Position numbers and translations under genes: made by a program. 64,000 bases of DNA from Tubulanus polymorphus (lineage: Eukaryota > Nemertea > Palaeonemertea > Tubulaniformes > Tubulanidae). Under the pieces are notes generated by a model that was not told where the DNA came from, made no database searches, and saw nothing but the letters and a program-made list of their open reading frames with translations. The first letter of the stretch is position 1, and each line of letters starts with the position of its first letter. Positions 14,055-24,800 of this stretch are shown in pieces. The DNA lies in NCBI RefSeq assembly GCF_964204645.1, contig NC_134030.1:6074278-6138277 (forward strand), given 5' to 3'.

Positions 14055-16114
14055 ATGGATGCTCCATACCCGGTAAGTAAATTGCTGACGTTATTTCAGC
14101 GAATTTTGTACATTTACCGTCGAATATCTTAAAAATCGACGTGTCATCTTTAAGTTCGTTATGATTTGTGATTTGTACTAAGATTTCGAGGTATTTCAAT
14201 GAATAGAAGGCGAGTATTTTGTCGACGAAATAACAGAATTTTCTTATCAATTCAAATTTATTTATTACACACAGGAACCGTCATTGTACACAGTAAAAGC
14301 CATACTTATCCTCGACAATGATGGGAAAAGGCTAATAGCCAAGGTAGGAATTACTTAACCTTTAGAGAGCGACTTTAGGTGTTTCAACTGGTAATGTTGA
14401 AGTGTTAGGCCTAGGACCTCATTAAGGCGTGAATCATGTGGGCGAAATATGAAATAATCGGATTAAATCATTAGTTCATATAACAATGACTGATCAGGTT
14501 TCGATATCCAAATCTTGATCGATATAGATATATTAGCTGGGACATGCTGGAACTCATTGAATATACGGATTTTATCTCAAGCTGAGTTTTATTAACTGTA
14601 CTATCCTTCTACTCACCTGAGGCTCAATATAGGGGGGAAAAAAGCTTCTACTTATCCAATGACATGTGACATAGATGGGAGAGGCTGTAGCAGACTTGAA
14701 CCTGCAGTCAGTGGAAATTACTTGAAATGTAATGTGATGAAAGAATTGAAATAGGCTATTCAATAATGTTTGTTTTTGCAGTATTATGATGACACTTATC
14801 CAACGGCCAAAGAACAGAAAGCGTTTGAAAGTAATCTATTCAACAAAACACACAGAGCTAATGGTGAGTTAATTATTTTGAGGGCATTTAGAGTTTTCAT
14901 CATAAAAGCTAAGATTATAAGAAAAACTCTATTGAAATTATGCCTTCCTTGAATGAACTTTTTTTTTGTTTCAGCTGAAATAATTATGTTGGAAGGTTTA
15001 ACTTGTGTATATAGAAGCAATGTAGATCTGTTTTTCTATGTTATTGGTAGTGCTAATGAGAATGAGGTAAGTAAAGTTGACAGGGGAGGATCAAAGGGAA
15101 CTTATGAAACTTTTACAAGACCATCAAATTTTTTTTTGAGTGCCCTTTTCCATTTTATCATTGATGGTAAATCGATTTATTTCTGTGCGGGAATACACTT
15201 TATATTGCCTTTTTGGACATCAAAGTGCCCTTTTGATATGTGACAAGCCCTTCAAAATTGGCCTCTGGATCCCCCCTGGAAGACCCCATTGAAGTTCATG
15301 CACTGGAAGAAATGTCTCTCATTCTGACCTATGGATATTTACATTGCAGTTAATTTTAGTCAGCGTATTGAACGCATTTTACGACGCAATCAGCCAGATG
15401 TTACGCAAAAATGTAGAAAAGAGGGCGCTATTAGATAATTTAGATGCAATATTCCTGGCTATGGATGAAATATGCGATGGCGGGTATGTACTGGCTTTTC
15501 AACAGATGAGCTGAGCATGACTTACTGAATATTCTATCTCTCAAGATGGCTATCAATTTATGTTTGTAGAATAATAATGGAAGCCGATCCATCTATAATT
15601 GCTCAGCGAGTAATTATTAGAAATGACGACATTCCTCTCGGAGAACAGACAGTCGCGCAGGTAAATACTGCACCCGTTCGCCCCCTACTGTCTAACTTGT
15701 ACACTAGCTCTATCAACCTCACTCATTTTCGATGAATCAACTCTCTTTCTTCCTTCTTTGCCATTCTCGAAAAAATTCATGATCTGTATCTCTTATCTCT
15801 TTACTTGTATTTGAATCTCTATAGCATCTGAGTAGAGCTATCCCCGAGGTAATATATTACATACTTACATTGTTGTAGCTAATTGCCAGTTTATGAATTG
15901 TGAGTTCCTATCGATTTTCTATCTGATTTTCATTTGTCAACCTTTTTCTTATCGGATGATAGGGGTGCTGCCTTGGAATAGAAGCCTGTAGGAAACCTCA
16001 AAGACCACAGATTTCTTTAAAAAAGATATAGGTTCACAGTTGATTAACTGAGATATTTCATTTCAGGTCATCCAGTCGGCTAAAGAACAGATAAAATGGT
16101 CTCTCCTCAAATAG
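14055..16114 (+). CDS. COPZ1: Coatomer subunit zeta (COPI zeta-COP)
   Basis: Seven exons: 14055-14072, 14275-14343, 14782-14863, 14975-15066, 15350-15483, 15570-15660 and 16067-16114. They encode 177 aa, the same length as human COPZ1. Zeta-COP is the small, longin/AP-sigma-like subunit of the COPI coat, pairs with gamma-COP and acts in Golgi-to-ER retrograde transport. Recognised blocks are [17 protein letters not shown] (start), [16 protein letters not shown], the [10 protein letters not shown] / DLFFYVIGS core, [13 protein letters not shown] and the C-terminal [13 protein letters not shown]. All introns are GT-AG and phases agree. A possible 24-nt cassette exon lies in intron 6. An AATAAA at about 16528 could serve as the poly(A) signal. 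Confidence 0.95.
15825..15848 (+). other. Candidate 24-nt in-frame cassette microexon of COPZ1
   Basis: Within intron 6 of COPZ1, a pyrimidine-rich stretch ending CTCTATAG is followed by 24 nt and then a GTAATA donor. Both flanking exons meet in phase 0, and the 24 nt contain no stop, so inclusion would insert HLSRAIPE between TVAQ and VIQSAKEQ. Transcript data would be needed to confirm use; chance splice-like sites remain possible. Confidence 0.35.
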
Positions 16115-16624
16115 TTCGAATATTCATCAGCTATCATTATTTCATCACCATCAAGGAAATGTATCAAAACGTGTTGCCCTCTACATTGGAATAGAGAAAC
16201 TATTTGCTGATTTGCCTCATCGATGAAGTGTAAATAGAAAGTCAAAATATATTTATCATTTATCCGTCAATTGAAATCAAGTAGTTGTGTCAGTAATTAC
16301 GGAATATGGGAAACAAATTTCTCCTCACACAAACCAATAATACAAGTACACGTATTTATACAAATGCAGTTTAATAATCATAATATAAGTTATAACTAAT
16401 GTATACAGTTATATATATATTGTAAACTTTGTATAAATATAGTCTAAGATTATTAAGATATCACAGCATCTACGTTACAACAGAGCATAAATTTGATATA
16501 TAAAAAATCTTACGTATAAATGTACATAATAAAAAAATTTGGGCAAAAATTGGCAAGTGTCTCCGGGGGAGGTATTTAATGCAGGTTAAATGAGCTCATC
16601 GATTTCCTAGAATTCGAAAACTGT
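16115..16624. other. Convergent 3' region between COPZ1 and the SOCS-box gene
   Basis: Non-coding, very AT-rich. It should contain the 3' UTR of COPZ1 (plus) and that of the minus-strand SOCS-box gene. Several ATATAT runs are present and no other feature is visible. Confidence 0.6.
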
Positions 16625-17902
16625 TCAAAGTTTGTATTTGAGATATGATTTTATAATTCGAGGCAATGGAAGATCATCGATGTTTGATTCGCGGCCGGTG
16701 ACTTGACGAATTACCGAACGACACATTTCCTGTAAATTCACCCGCAACAGAGGCAGTTTGTATACGCGGATAGTCCGATGTGAGTCAGTATTACGCATAA
16801 CAGCTATCGTACGATCACAGGCAGAAAACTGTGGAAAGACAACTGAATTAACGGTTTCAGTAAACGGCCAGTACGGACCGCCGGCTGATACGGTCAGTAG
16901 AACTCGCAATTTCAAAGCGTCGATCACATATATTTCGTTGATACTGTATTTAACGGCGCGTTTCGGGAAGACGCACCTCGCGGCGAGGTACGCACCGGTC
17001 CAGCTCGATTTGATCTGAGTAACGTCCGTACTGAGAGACAGGTCGGAAAACGCGACCGTACGAAATTTCTCGTCCAAATCGATTTTCGCGATCGATTTCT
17101 GACACCCGATGAATAGATATCGGTTTCGGTGGCGATTGTCGAACGCGTAACACTCGCCGGGGAAATTATCTCGCGCGAAAATAACATCGATTCCGTTAAA
17201 ATCGTGGCGAGAAAACTCGTACGGGCTCGAGGTTTCGTTGCGTGTCATAACTCTGCCTCTAGGGGGCGGTGTTGCGGGTAATATTAATATCCGACTCGTA
17301 TCCGGAGATATATACGATTCGTAAATTTCTAAGAACGTCGTCGGATCGGACAGTTTGAATACGCACGATTTATCGTCGACGTTGAGACAGTAAAATTCGG
17401 GTCTGAAACATTCTTCGTAGTTAATGACCTCGACGACGGCTAACGGATGACGAAATCCGATTACTCGTATTTCATCGCTGTCGCGGTAATCGTAGTGATT
17501 CGACCACGTTCGATGTCGTAATCGCTCCTGAAACAACGATTCGATACGGCCGCCCGTAAAGAATCTCGGAACGTCGAACTCGAATCGACGACTCGATTCG
17601 TCTATCAAAGTCAACGATTTCTGGGAATTCTTCACCGCCTTAAAATGTCGACCGTTTTGTAAATCGGGTTTTACCAAGCCGAGGCGTCGATAGAACGACT
17701 CGTGGCCCCCTCTATAGCAGACATTATGATTATCGAAGCCTATTTTCTGATAAACATCTTTCGTCCAATAGTTATAATCGCAGAGTAAGACCAGTTGGCG
17801 ATTTTCAGCTTTCGTCAAGATTTGATGATATGATTGATTTTTCAGGTTCGCTCGGTATTCTCGAAGTATTTCCTTTTCGAGTTGTGCCTGTTTATTTCCC
17901 AT
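16625..17902 (-). CDS. SOCS-box protein with an unrecognised N-terminal region
   Basis: An uninterrupted 425-codon frame starting MGNKQAQLEKEILREY. The last ~40 residues match the SOCS-box consensus: a BC-box (NLQEMCRSVI) for Elongin B/C and a Cul5-type box (LPLPRIIKSYL). SOCS-box proteins are substrate receptors of Elongin-Cullin ubiquitin ligases, so a role in ubiquitylation of an unknown target is inferred. Residues 40-380 show no ankyrin, SH2, SPRY or canonical WD40 motifs, but alternating hydrophobic and charged strands with recurring aromatics would suit a divergent beta-propeller. The coding region has higher CpG and GC than its surroundings. A TTTTTTTACAG acceptor just before the ATG indicates a spliced 5' leader, so the gene has one coding exon but is probably not a retrocopy. 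It converges on COPZ1 and diverges from COA3. Confidence 0.7.
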   Translation of the reverse strand: MGNKQAQLEKEILREYRANLKNQSYHQILTKAENRQLVLLCDYNYWTKDVYQKIGFDNHNVCYRGGHESFYRRLGLVKPDLQNGRHFKAVKNSQKSLTLIDESSRRFEFDVPRFFTGGRIESLFQERLRHRTWSNHYDYRDSDEIRVIGFRHPLAVVEVINYEECFRPEFYCLNVDDKSCVFKLSDPTTFLEIYESYISPDTSRILILPATPPPRGRVMTRNETSSPYEFSRHDFNGIDVIFARDNFPGECYAFDNRHRNRYLFIGCQKSIAKIDLDEKFRTVAFSDLSLSTDVTQIKSSWTGAYLAARCVFPKRAVKYSINEIYVIDALKLRVLLTVSAGGPYWPFTETVNSVVFPQFSACDRTIAVMRNTDSHRTIRVYKLPLLRVNLQEMCRSVIRQVTGRESNIDDLPLPRIIKSYLKYKL

Positions 17903-18790
17903 TATTTCTCAATTCTCTGTAAAAAAAACAATTACCTGGATGAAAGATTTATCTAAAGAGAATCATGTGTTTTATTATCTCTGCCCTCAAAACCCATATT
18001 TCAGAGGTCTTACATTACCATACAGTTATCTTGATCGGACACTGGGAATATCCACCAGCAGATAGTAATGATACTTATTTCGCTATCAAGAAAATGGATC
18101 TATATTCAGTAATGCACTTCTAGTGTCCTCGGTGAATCGGTAATACCAGAAATCAATACATGTACCAATACCACCACAGGAGCTGAATGGCTGATCACTG
18201 CATGCAAATTATGCAAACATCTGATGCAGTTACATTAGTCAAATAAACCGAAGATATCAAAATCAAGAGAAATTCAACATCTAGGGATTAAAACATGGAT
18301 GACAATAGACGGTCTACAACACTTTAGCTCGATATCATTCTATGTTGTTAAAAATGTCATTTCTAAATGTATACAGGCTAGTGTCAATAAAAATTCCTAA
18401 AGATAAACCCTGAAATGTAAGGATGTGATGTTAGGTAAGTTAACTACATAATGACTCTGTAATTATGTACGTAAGCATTACCAGTGCTAATCTATTGCCG
18501 TTGCTCCGAAGCACGTCATTTATTCTGTGTTTCTAGATAAGCTAAAAACACGTCATTTATTCTTGAAAAGCCCTTTTCATAGAAAAGACCCAGATATAAA
18601 ATCGAGGTTAGGTACACACGCACAATACGTGATACCGTTGAAGAACTTTTTATTAATACACTCATAACAACGGCTAAATATATAGTGACTCTAACGAGTC
18701 TCGTTCATTGCATAGCACAACGTCAACGTTGTCGACCGGACTGAGTGATAAGTCATGTGACTACTGTCACATGATCACCCACAAGACAAG
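17903..18790. promoter_or_regulatory. Divergent upstream region of the SOCS-box gene and COA3
   Basis: This 888 bp stretch holds the 5' leader intron and promoter of the minus-strand SOCS-box gene and the promoter of COA3. An acceptor close to 17913-17923 on the minus strand marks the leader intron, but its first exon could not be placed. A perfect inverted repeat adjoins the COA3 start. Confidence 0.45.
18753..18774. promoter_or_regulatory. Perfect 9-bp inverted repeat of M-box/E-box type at the COA3 start
   Basis: TCATGTGAC, a 4-nt spacer (TACT), then GTCACATGA. Each arm contains CATGTG/CACATG with the flanks typical of MiT/TFE or USF bHLH-Zip sites. It ends 16 bp before the COA3 ATG, near the expected transcription start. 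Binding is inferred only from the motif. Confidence 0.45.
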
Positions 18791-19635
18791 ATGGCGGATG
18801 ATCGAATGCCGAAAGTCGATATGAATAAAGAATTCCCTAGACTGGGCGAATCCGACAAGCATTACATCAGAAAATTAGAAAGAATGAATCTTCAGAGAGC
18901 GACTGAGATGAAAGGCTTGCGGAATAGAAATTTATTGACAGGCGCGCTCCTCGGCGCCGGCGTTTTAGGAATATGTATCCTTCAAAAAGTCAAATTGCAA
19001 TCAAATTAGCTTTATTCTTATTCATTATGGAACAGAATTACGTCAGATTTCGATGCATGATGTCAATCAATAGATTTCGCCCCCGATTCTATCTTAGCCA
19101 TTAATCTCATGTGATATGACAATGTTCAATATCTGTGCTGATTCTATTGTTATTGATAATAATTACAGTGCTTTCTCAACACAAGGTCCCAAGGAGGAAT
19201 CCAAATTTAATAAGTCCTAACTAAACTCAACTATAGGAATGAATCAATGGTCAGACCACCTGGTAATTCAGCAGATTCCCTTTGTCATTACTATTGATTA
19301 AACGCTGTCCATGTTGTGATGATAATATAGAGAATCCCACACACAAAATCAAGTCCAAAACATGTTTCCTTGAGCTGATTGCTTTCAACATTTCAACTTT
19401 ATATCCCAATTGTCCCATTGCCATAAGAAATATGGATTAATTGGTGTAATTTCATAAGGCTGAACACTCATCCATTCAAACACTGTCCTAGATATCCCAC
19501 TTCATTATAAATGTACTTGTAATTAATCCTTAACCTGGCAATTGCACAGATTTTTATTCAATGTTTGCAGTCAAACAAGAGAAATTCCTGGAGGGATTCG
19601 ACGAGTTGCCAGCTGAACATTCGAAAAATGCCTAG
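18791..19635 (+). CDS. COA3: Cytochrome c oxidase assembly factor 3 (COA3/CCDC56)
   Basis: Two exons, 18791-18974 and 19550-19635, give 89 aa. COA3 is a single-pass inner-mitochondrial-membrane protein that stabilises newly made COX1 and supports its translation and complex IV assembly. Visible features are the charged N-terminal segment (YIRKLERMNLQRATEMKG), the RNRNLLTG entry to the membrane helix, and the helix completed across the splice (GALLGAGVLGI then YFYSMFAV). A short tail, KQEKFLEGFDE, matches the family's QERFL motif. Reading straight through the donor would give a 72-residue product with a foreign tail and a truncated helix, so the spliced model is preferred. The intron is phase 1. 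AATAAA at 19793-19798 is the likely poly(A) signal. Confidence 0.88.
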
Positions 19636-20760
19636 CATTTGATAGGATGTTTCAAACTGTGAAAAACTCATGATGAGAATCCAATTATTTGACGAAGTGA
19701 CTTAGTGATGACGTGAATAACATTAGGCCTACACGAAATTGGATTATGTTTGTAACTACATGTCATAGTTGTTAGTGATATCATAGTTGTACAATAAATA
19801 AAAGAAATGTTTTCTATTCTAAATCAAACTTGGAATTTATTTGCTCTGATTGAAGAAAGATGCATTTAAAAGATATCTATCAAAAAAGGCTCATTCTGAT
19901 ACCAACCTTGAGAGTAGCTCCGTCTTGTATTAAACCAGAAGTGTTTTGGGGTAAATGAAAGCATTCTGAAGGAATATTGCAATATATTTACATACCCTAC
20001 ATCACCAATCTTTTCTTGAAATTCTTGATCTTTAAATAGGATATTAAGAAACAATCATTGAATCGGGCTACCGGGTCACACTAATTCAAGACTACTTAGT
20101 ATCGTGTACATTTATTATTCTGAAAATGTCAAGCCATGCTATAACGGGAAGATCAAATTTATTTCAGGCGGTTATTGAGAAACTGGTTAGTTTCAATTAT
20201 TCGGGCTCGTATTTGAAGTTTGGGGGAAACATCTGGGGCCGGTTGCTCAAAAGTTGGTTAGAGTTAACCAGTGGATAGTTGATATGGTGACAATTAAAAT
20301 TTCATTTTTACTATGGTATTTAACGGCCGGTTATCTTTAACCAACTTTTGAGCAACTGGCCCCTGGTCTTACTGAGTCCTGGTCTTACAATACTATAAGG
20401 AAAAAATCGTATCAGGGGGACGATCTAGCTAGAAGCGACATTTTATCCCCTTACTTAAAATACGAGCCCCCAGCGGGAAATTATGAGATTAGTTACGTTG
20501 GGTCTTTCAGTTTCGATTTTTTTCACATTATGGATAGATTTTCACTTCATATCATATGATATATTCAGCCTTTTTTCAAATTTGTTCGTAGAACTGAAAC
20601 CTGGTGTCACCTTGAAATGCCACCTACAAATCTCTGGAAAATTCTCTTGGAACGAACTTGTCATAACTTCCTGGATAAAAGCCAGTAAATTGGATGATAC
20701 AGCTAGTAAGGGGTTAAAGTGGGATTCCACGCATTTGCTCGCACCTGTTCCCACGCTACG
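19636..20760. other. 3' region of COA3 and spacer to HSC70
   Basis: Non-coding apart from the MITE at 20235-20363. A 124-codon plus-strand frame (20483-20857) crosses the HSC70 promoter and shows no domain, so I treat it as chance. Confidence 0.55.
20235..20363. mobile_element. 129-bp MITE with ~35-bp terminal inverted repeats
   Basis: The left end GGGGCCGGTTGCTCAAAAGT continues TGGTTAGAGTTAACC. The right end is GGTTATCTTTAACCAACTTT followed by TGAGCAACTGGCCCC, its reverse complement with few mismatches. About 55 bp of AT-rich filler separate the arms. No coding capacity and no clear target-site duplication. Confidence 0.8.
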
Positions 20761-20950
20761 ATTGGTCGGACTCGCTCACGTTCGAAACTGTGATTGGTTA
20801 GAAGCGATCACGTGGCCCTGCTCGTCTAGAATATTCGAGAAGCCGTCCTCTCTGTAAAAGCTTCCGCGTGGTGTAGACGTTCTTTAATAAACTCCGAGCG
20901 TTTTAACACCGATCACGAAACAATTAGCTCTCTTCATCAAGTAAAAACAC
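20761..20950 (+). promoter_or_regulatory. HSC70 promoter (CCAAT boxes, E-box, heat-shock element) and non-coding exon 1
   Basis: Two reverse CCAAT boxes (ATTGG at 20761-20765 and 20793-20797), a CACGTG E-box (20809-20814) and a consensus heat-shock element, GAATATTCGAGAA, at 20829-20841 (three alternating GAA/TTC units). An imperfect fourth unit precedes it. A weak TATA-like AAAAG lies about 20 bp downstream. Exon 1 ends at 20950 before a GTAAGT donor. HSF-responsive transcription is inferred from the motif; the layout is typical of hsp70-family genes. Confidence 0.75.
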
Positions 20951-21077
20951 GTAAGTAACTAACATTTTTAACGTATTAGACTCACATTTAGGTAACCGGG
21001 TATCTGTGGGCTTAAAATTGTAAGAATATAGCCGTTAAATTCGGAGGTGGTTACGTCCTACGCCATTGCGCGTGCGA

Positions 21078-21091
21078 TGAGTCATGAGTCA
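21078..21091. promoter_or_regulatory. Two abutting TGAGTCA (AP-1/CNC) sites in HSC70 intron 1
   Basis: TGAGTCATGAGTCA is two directly adjacent AP-1 heptamers, inside the near-palindrome GCGA...TCGC, 128 bp after the donor of non-coding exon 1. It is a plausible stress-response element; binding is inferred. Confidence 0.35.
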
Positions 21092-21825
21092 TCGCCATGG
21101 ACTGGACAACCTCGAGCTCAAATTATTTCGAGATCCACGCAGTTATTACGGATTTTCTTCTTTTAAATCATCAGGTGATCGATATTTTCCCTACAAGTAA
21201 CGTTTGTTCTAATTTGAGGGTCGGAATTCGGGAAATTCCGGCATTCGAAATTCATTCTTCACGAATCAGTCGAGCAATTGAATTATGATAATCTATTTTT
21301 GGGTACCCAATTGCGATGTTTAATCCGTCTGTAAGATCATGACTTAATAACTTATTTTTGTCCTCACAAGGAAGTTAACACAGGTCATTGTTGAAGTTTA
21401 AGTAAAATGTTGGTTCAGTGTAGGGAGGGTCCGATTTTATGTCACGTGTAACATTCAACACAAAGAAAGGGATGGGTGGATCATTTTATTGTCTAATTAT
21501 ACATCCTACCCAGATATTGGATCCTATTGGGAACACAGGGTTCCTACAGCTCCACAAATTTTGAGTGTTTTGTGGTAACAAGATCCCTCCCAATATTAGT
21601 CCTTGACCTTGGCCCTTCAAATTTTGATTATGTACTTGAGAAGGGTTATGTACTTTGAAAATATTTATTTCATAAATGATAATATTTATGAAAGATATCA
21701 ATTCTCATTCTTATCCTTTTAATCTTTCTTTTAGAAAGAATTATGAGCAGTTGCATGTTGGTATTTTGCAAAGTGTATGTATTAATTTCTCTTTGCCTTT
21801 TTATTTTGTAGATAAGAAAACAAAC

Positions 21826-24800
21826 ATGTCAAAGAACGCAGTCGGAATCGATTTGGGAACAACCTACTCCTGCGTTGGTGTATTCCAACACGGCAAAGTA
21901 GAAATCATCGCCAACGATCAGGGAAACAGAACCACGCCAAGCTATGTTGCATTTACAGACTCAGAACGTCTTATTGGTGACGCCGCTAAAAATCAGGTGG
22001 CCATGAACCCTTCGAACACTGTGTTTGGTGAGTTGCGTGTCCGTGAATGGTATTATAAGAATCAATTGTTCAGGATGGCCACGTGGATTTTGTAGAAAAG
22101 CCAAAAAGCAAGTGAAATTTGTTCGAGAACTTATCCGAATTTGTCCTTTTCCCAATAAGGTGACGAGTTCACCCCTTCAAGTAAGCCTAATCACAAATGC
22201 ACTAGTTTAGAAAATAATAACGTTACAAGTTTGTAGTAAATCCTTATATATAAACACACTCAAATACCCTTCAAATTTGAAAATTGTGGTCCAGTTAGGA
22301 ACCCCTCGATGCATAGGTAAGCCGTTATTTGTGAATACATTCTTATCGATATTTCATCCGTTTTTCAGATGCTAAACGTCTTATCGGACGAAAGTTCGAC
22401 GAGCCCGCCGTGCAAACTGACAAACAGACTTGGCCGTTCGAGGTCATTAACGAAGCCGGAAAACCAAAAATTGAAGTCATGTACAAGGGCGAAACGAAAA
22501 CGTTCAACCCCGAAGAGATCTCATCGATGGTATTGAATAAAATGAGGGAAACCGCTGAAGCCTACCTCGGAAAGAAAGTCACAGATGCCGTCGTCACAGT
22601 ACCCGCCTACTTCAACGATTCACAGCGACAAGCGACCAAAGATGCCGGAACAATTTCCGGTATGAACGTCCTTCGTATCATCAACGAGCCGACCGCTGCC
22701 GCCATTGCTTACGGTCTGGACAAAAAGGTACGTCCTTGAAATCGGTGGACACTTGTGAGGGTCTATTATTGTAGCTCACGAGATAAATTGACGATGATGA
22801 AGCATATTCCATATTCGCGGTTTCCACCAGAAAACTGAGAAATCGGTTTGAAGATGGTCAACATTACGCCTTCCTTGGATGTCTGAGTCAATTAAAAATT
22901 CTACGCAATAGACAAATGTTGTGGATGCCACAAGGAACCTCATGATAATGAGTTTCTTAGATGTCTTATGATTCATTTAGGAAGTTTTTTGTCAAAGTAT
23001 TCGGAGCATTGTGATTCCCTGATTTGTAAGATCATCGATAAGTAATCTAATTGAAATTTTGTAGGTTGGAGCTGAACGAAATGTGTTGATCTTCGATCTC
23101 GGAGGTGGTACATTCGATGTGTCGATCTTGACGATCGAAGACGGTATTTTCGAAGTGAAATCCACGGCCGGTGACACTCATTTGGGAGGCGAAGATTTCG
23201 ACAATCGTCTGGTGAAATTCTTCATCGCCGAGTTCAAGCGTAAATTCAAGAAGGACATCTCGGCGAACAAACGAGCGATCCGACGTCTGAGAACGGCCTG
23301 TGAACGAGCCAAGCGTACGCTGTCCAGCAGCTCGCAAGCAAACATCGAAATCGATTCGCTGTTCGAGGGTCACGATTTCTACACGAGCGTCACCCGCGCG
23401 CGTTTCGAGGAGTTGTGCGGCGACTTGTTCCGCGGCACATTGGAACCCGTTCAGAAGGCGTTGACCGACACGAAATACGACAAGTCGCAGATCCACGACA
23501 TCGTCATGGTCGGCGGTTCCACTCGTATCCCCAAGATCCGAAATCTTCTGAAGGATTTCTTCGGCGGTAAAGAATTGAACATGAGCATCAACCCCGATGA
23601 GGCTGTTGCGTACGGTGCCGGTACGTGTTTATTACTAATTCATGTATCAGATTCATTTTCAGGTCGTTAAGTTATGATGAAGCATATTCCATATTCGCGG
23701 TTTCCACCAGAAAACTGAGAAATCAGTTTGAAGATGGTCAACATTACGCCTTCCTTGGATGTCTGAACATTCTGCGATATGACATCTTTCAGTCTCTGGT
23801 GTGCTGTATACAACAAATCTGCATAATCATTGTTTCTCTATTTTTCAGCCGTACAGGCCGCTATTCTCTCCGGAGATAAATCCGAAGAGGTGCAAGATCT
23901 GTTACTCTTGGACGTAACGCCGCTGTCTTTGGGTATTGAGACCGCCGGTGGTGTGATGACTGCCTTGATCAAGCGTAATACGACCATTCCGACTAAAGCT
24001 ACGAATGTTTTCACTACGTACAGTGACAATCAACCTGGTGTACTCATCCAGGTCAGTTTGATTTTCAGTTCTTATAAGCGATTGTGATTTCGCGATGATG
24101 AAGCATATTCCATATTCGCGGTTTCCACCAGAAAACTGAGAAATCGGTTTGAAGATGGTCAACATTACGCCTTCCTTGGATGTCTGAGCTAAACAACCTC
24201 TATCGACTGGAAATCTGAATAATGTAAAAACCTTTAAAAAATTTATTTATTTTGATTGGCCTTTTCAGATTAATGAAGGTGAACGTGCTCTAACAAAGGA
24301 TAACAACCTGTTGGGAAAATTCGAATTATCGGGAATCCCACCGGCACCGCGAGGTGTTCCCCAGATCGAGGTCACATTCGATATCGATGCTAACGGTATT
24401 TTGAATGTGTCCGCCATCGAGAAGAGTACCGGTAAAGAGAACAAGATCACGATCACCAACGACAAAGGTAAAAACATTTCAAAAGGATTTATGATGATTA
24501 GTCGAGTTGTTGAACTGGTTTCCAATTTACATATGATCAATGATGATATAAGTTATCCCTGTCAGACAAAGTCAATGGTGACAACTTCTGTTCTGAGACA
24601 TAAGTCTATTAACTGCAGATAATAATTAATAAGTTAATTAACTGCAGAAGATTCTACCTTAATTCGCCCTTCATGATACAGTGGAACCTGTTAAGTTTAA
24701 GTACCCATAAATCAGCAATACCTCGTTATAGTCGGTATCGATTAACTGATATTTTAGGATAAAATTATTTTTAATTAAGGACGAATGGTTATTGTAACGG

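Noticed and set aside
18975-19009. COA3 C-terminus as read directly from the open frame
   Set aside because: Reads into the intron; the family tail is found only after splicing to 19550.
20483-20857. 124-codon plus-strand frame before HSC70
   Set aside because: It overlaps the CCAAT boxes and heat-shock element and has no domain signature; a chance frame across a promoter.
23047-23496. 149-codon minus-strand frame in HSC70
   Set aside because: Exact antisense shadow of HSC70 exon 4, caused by its codon composition.
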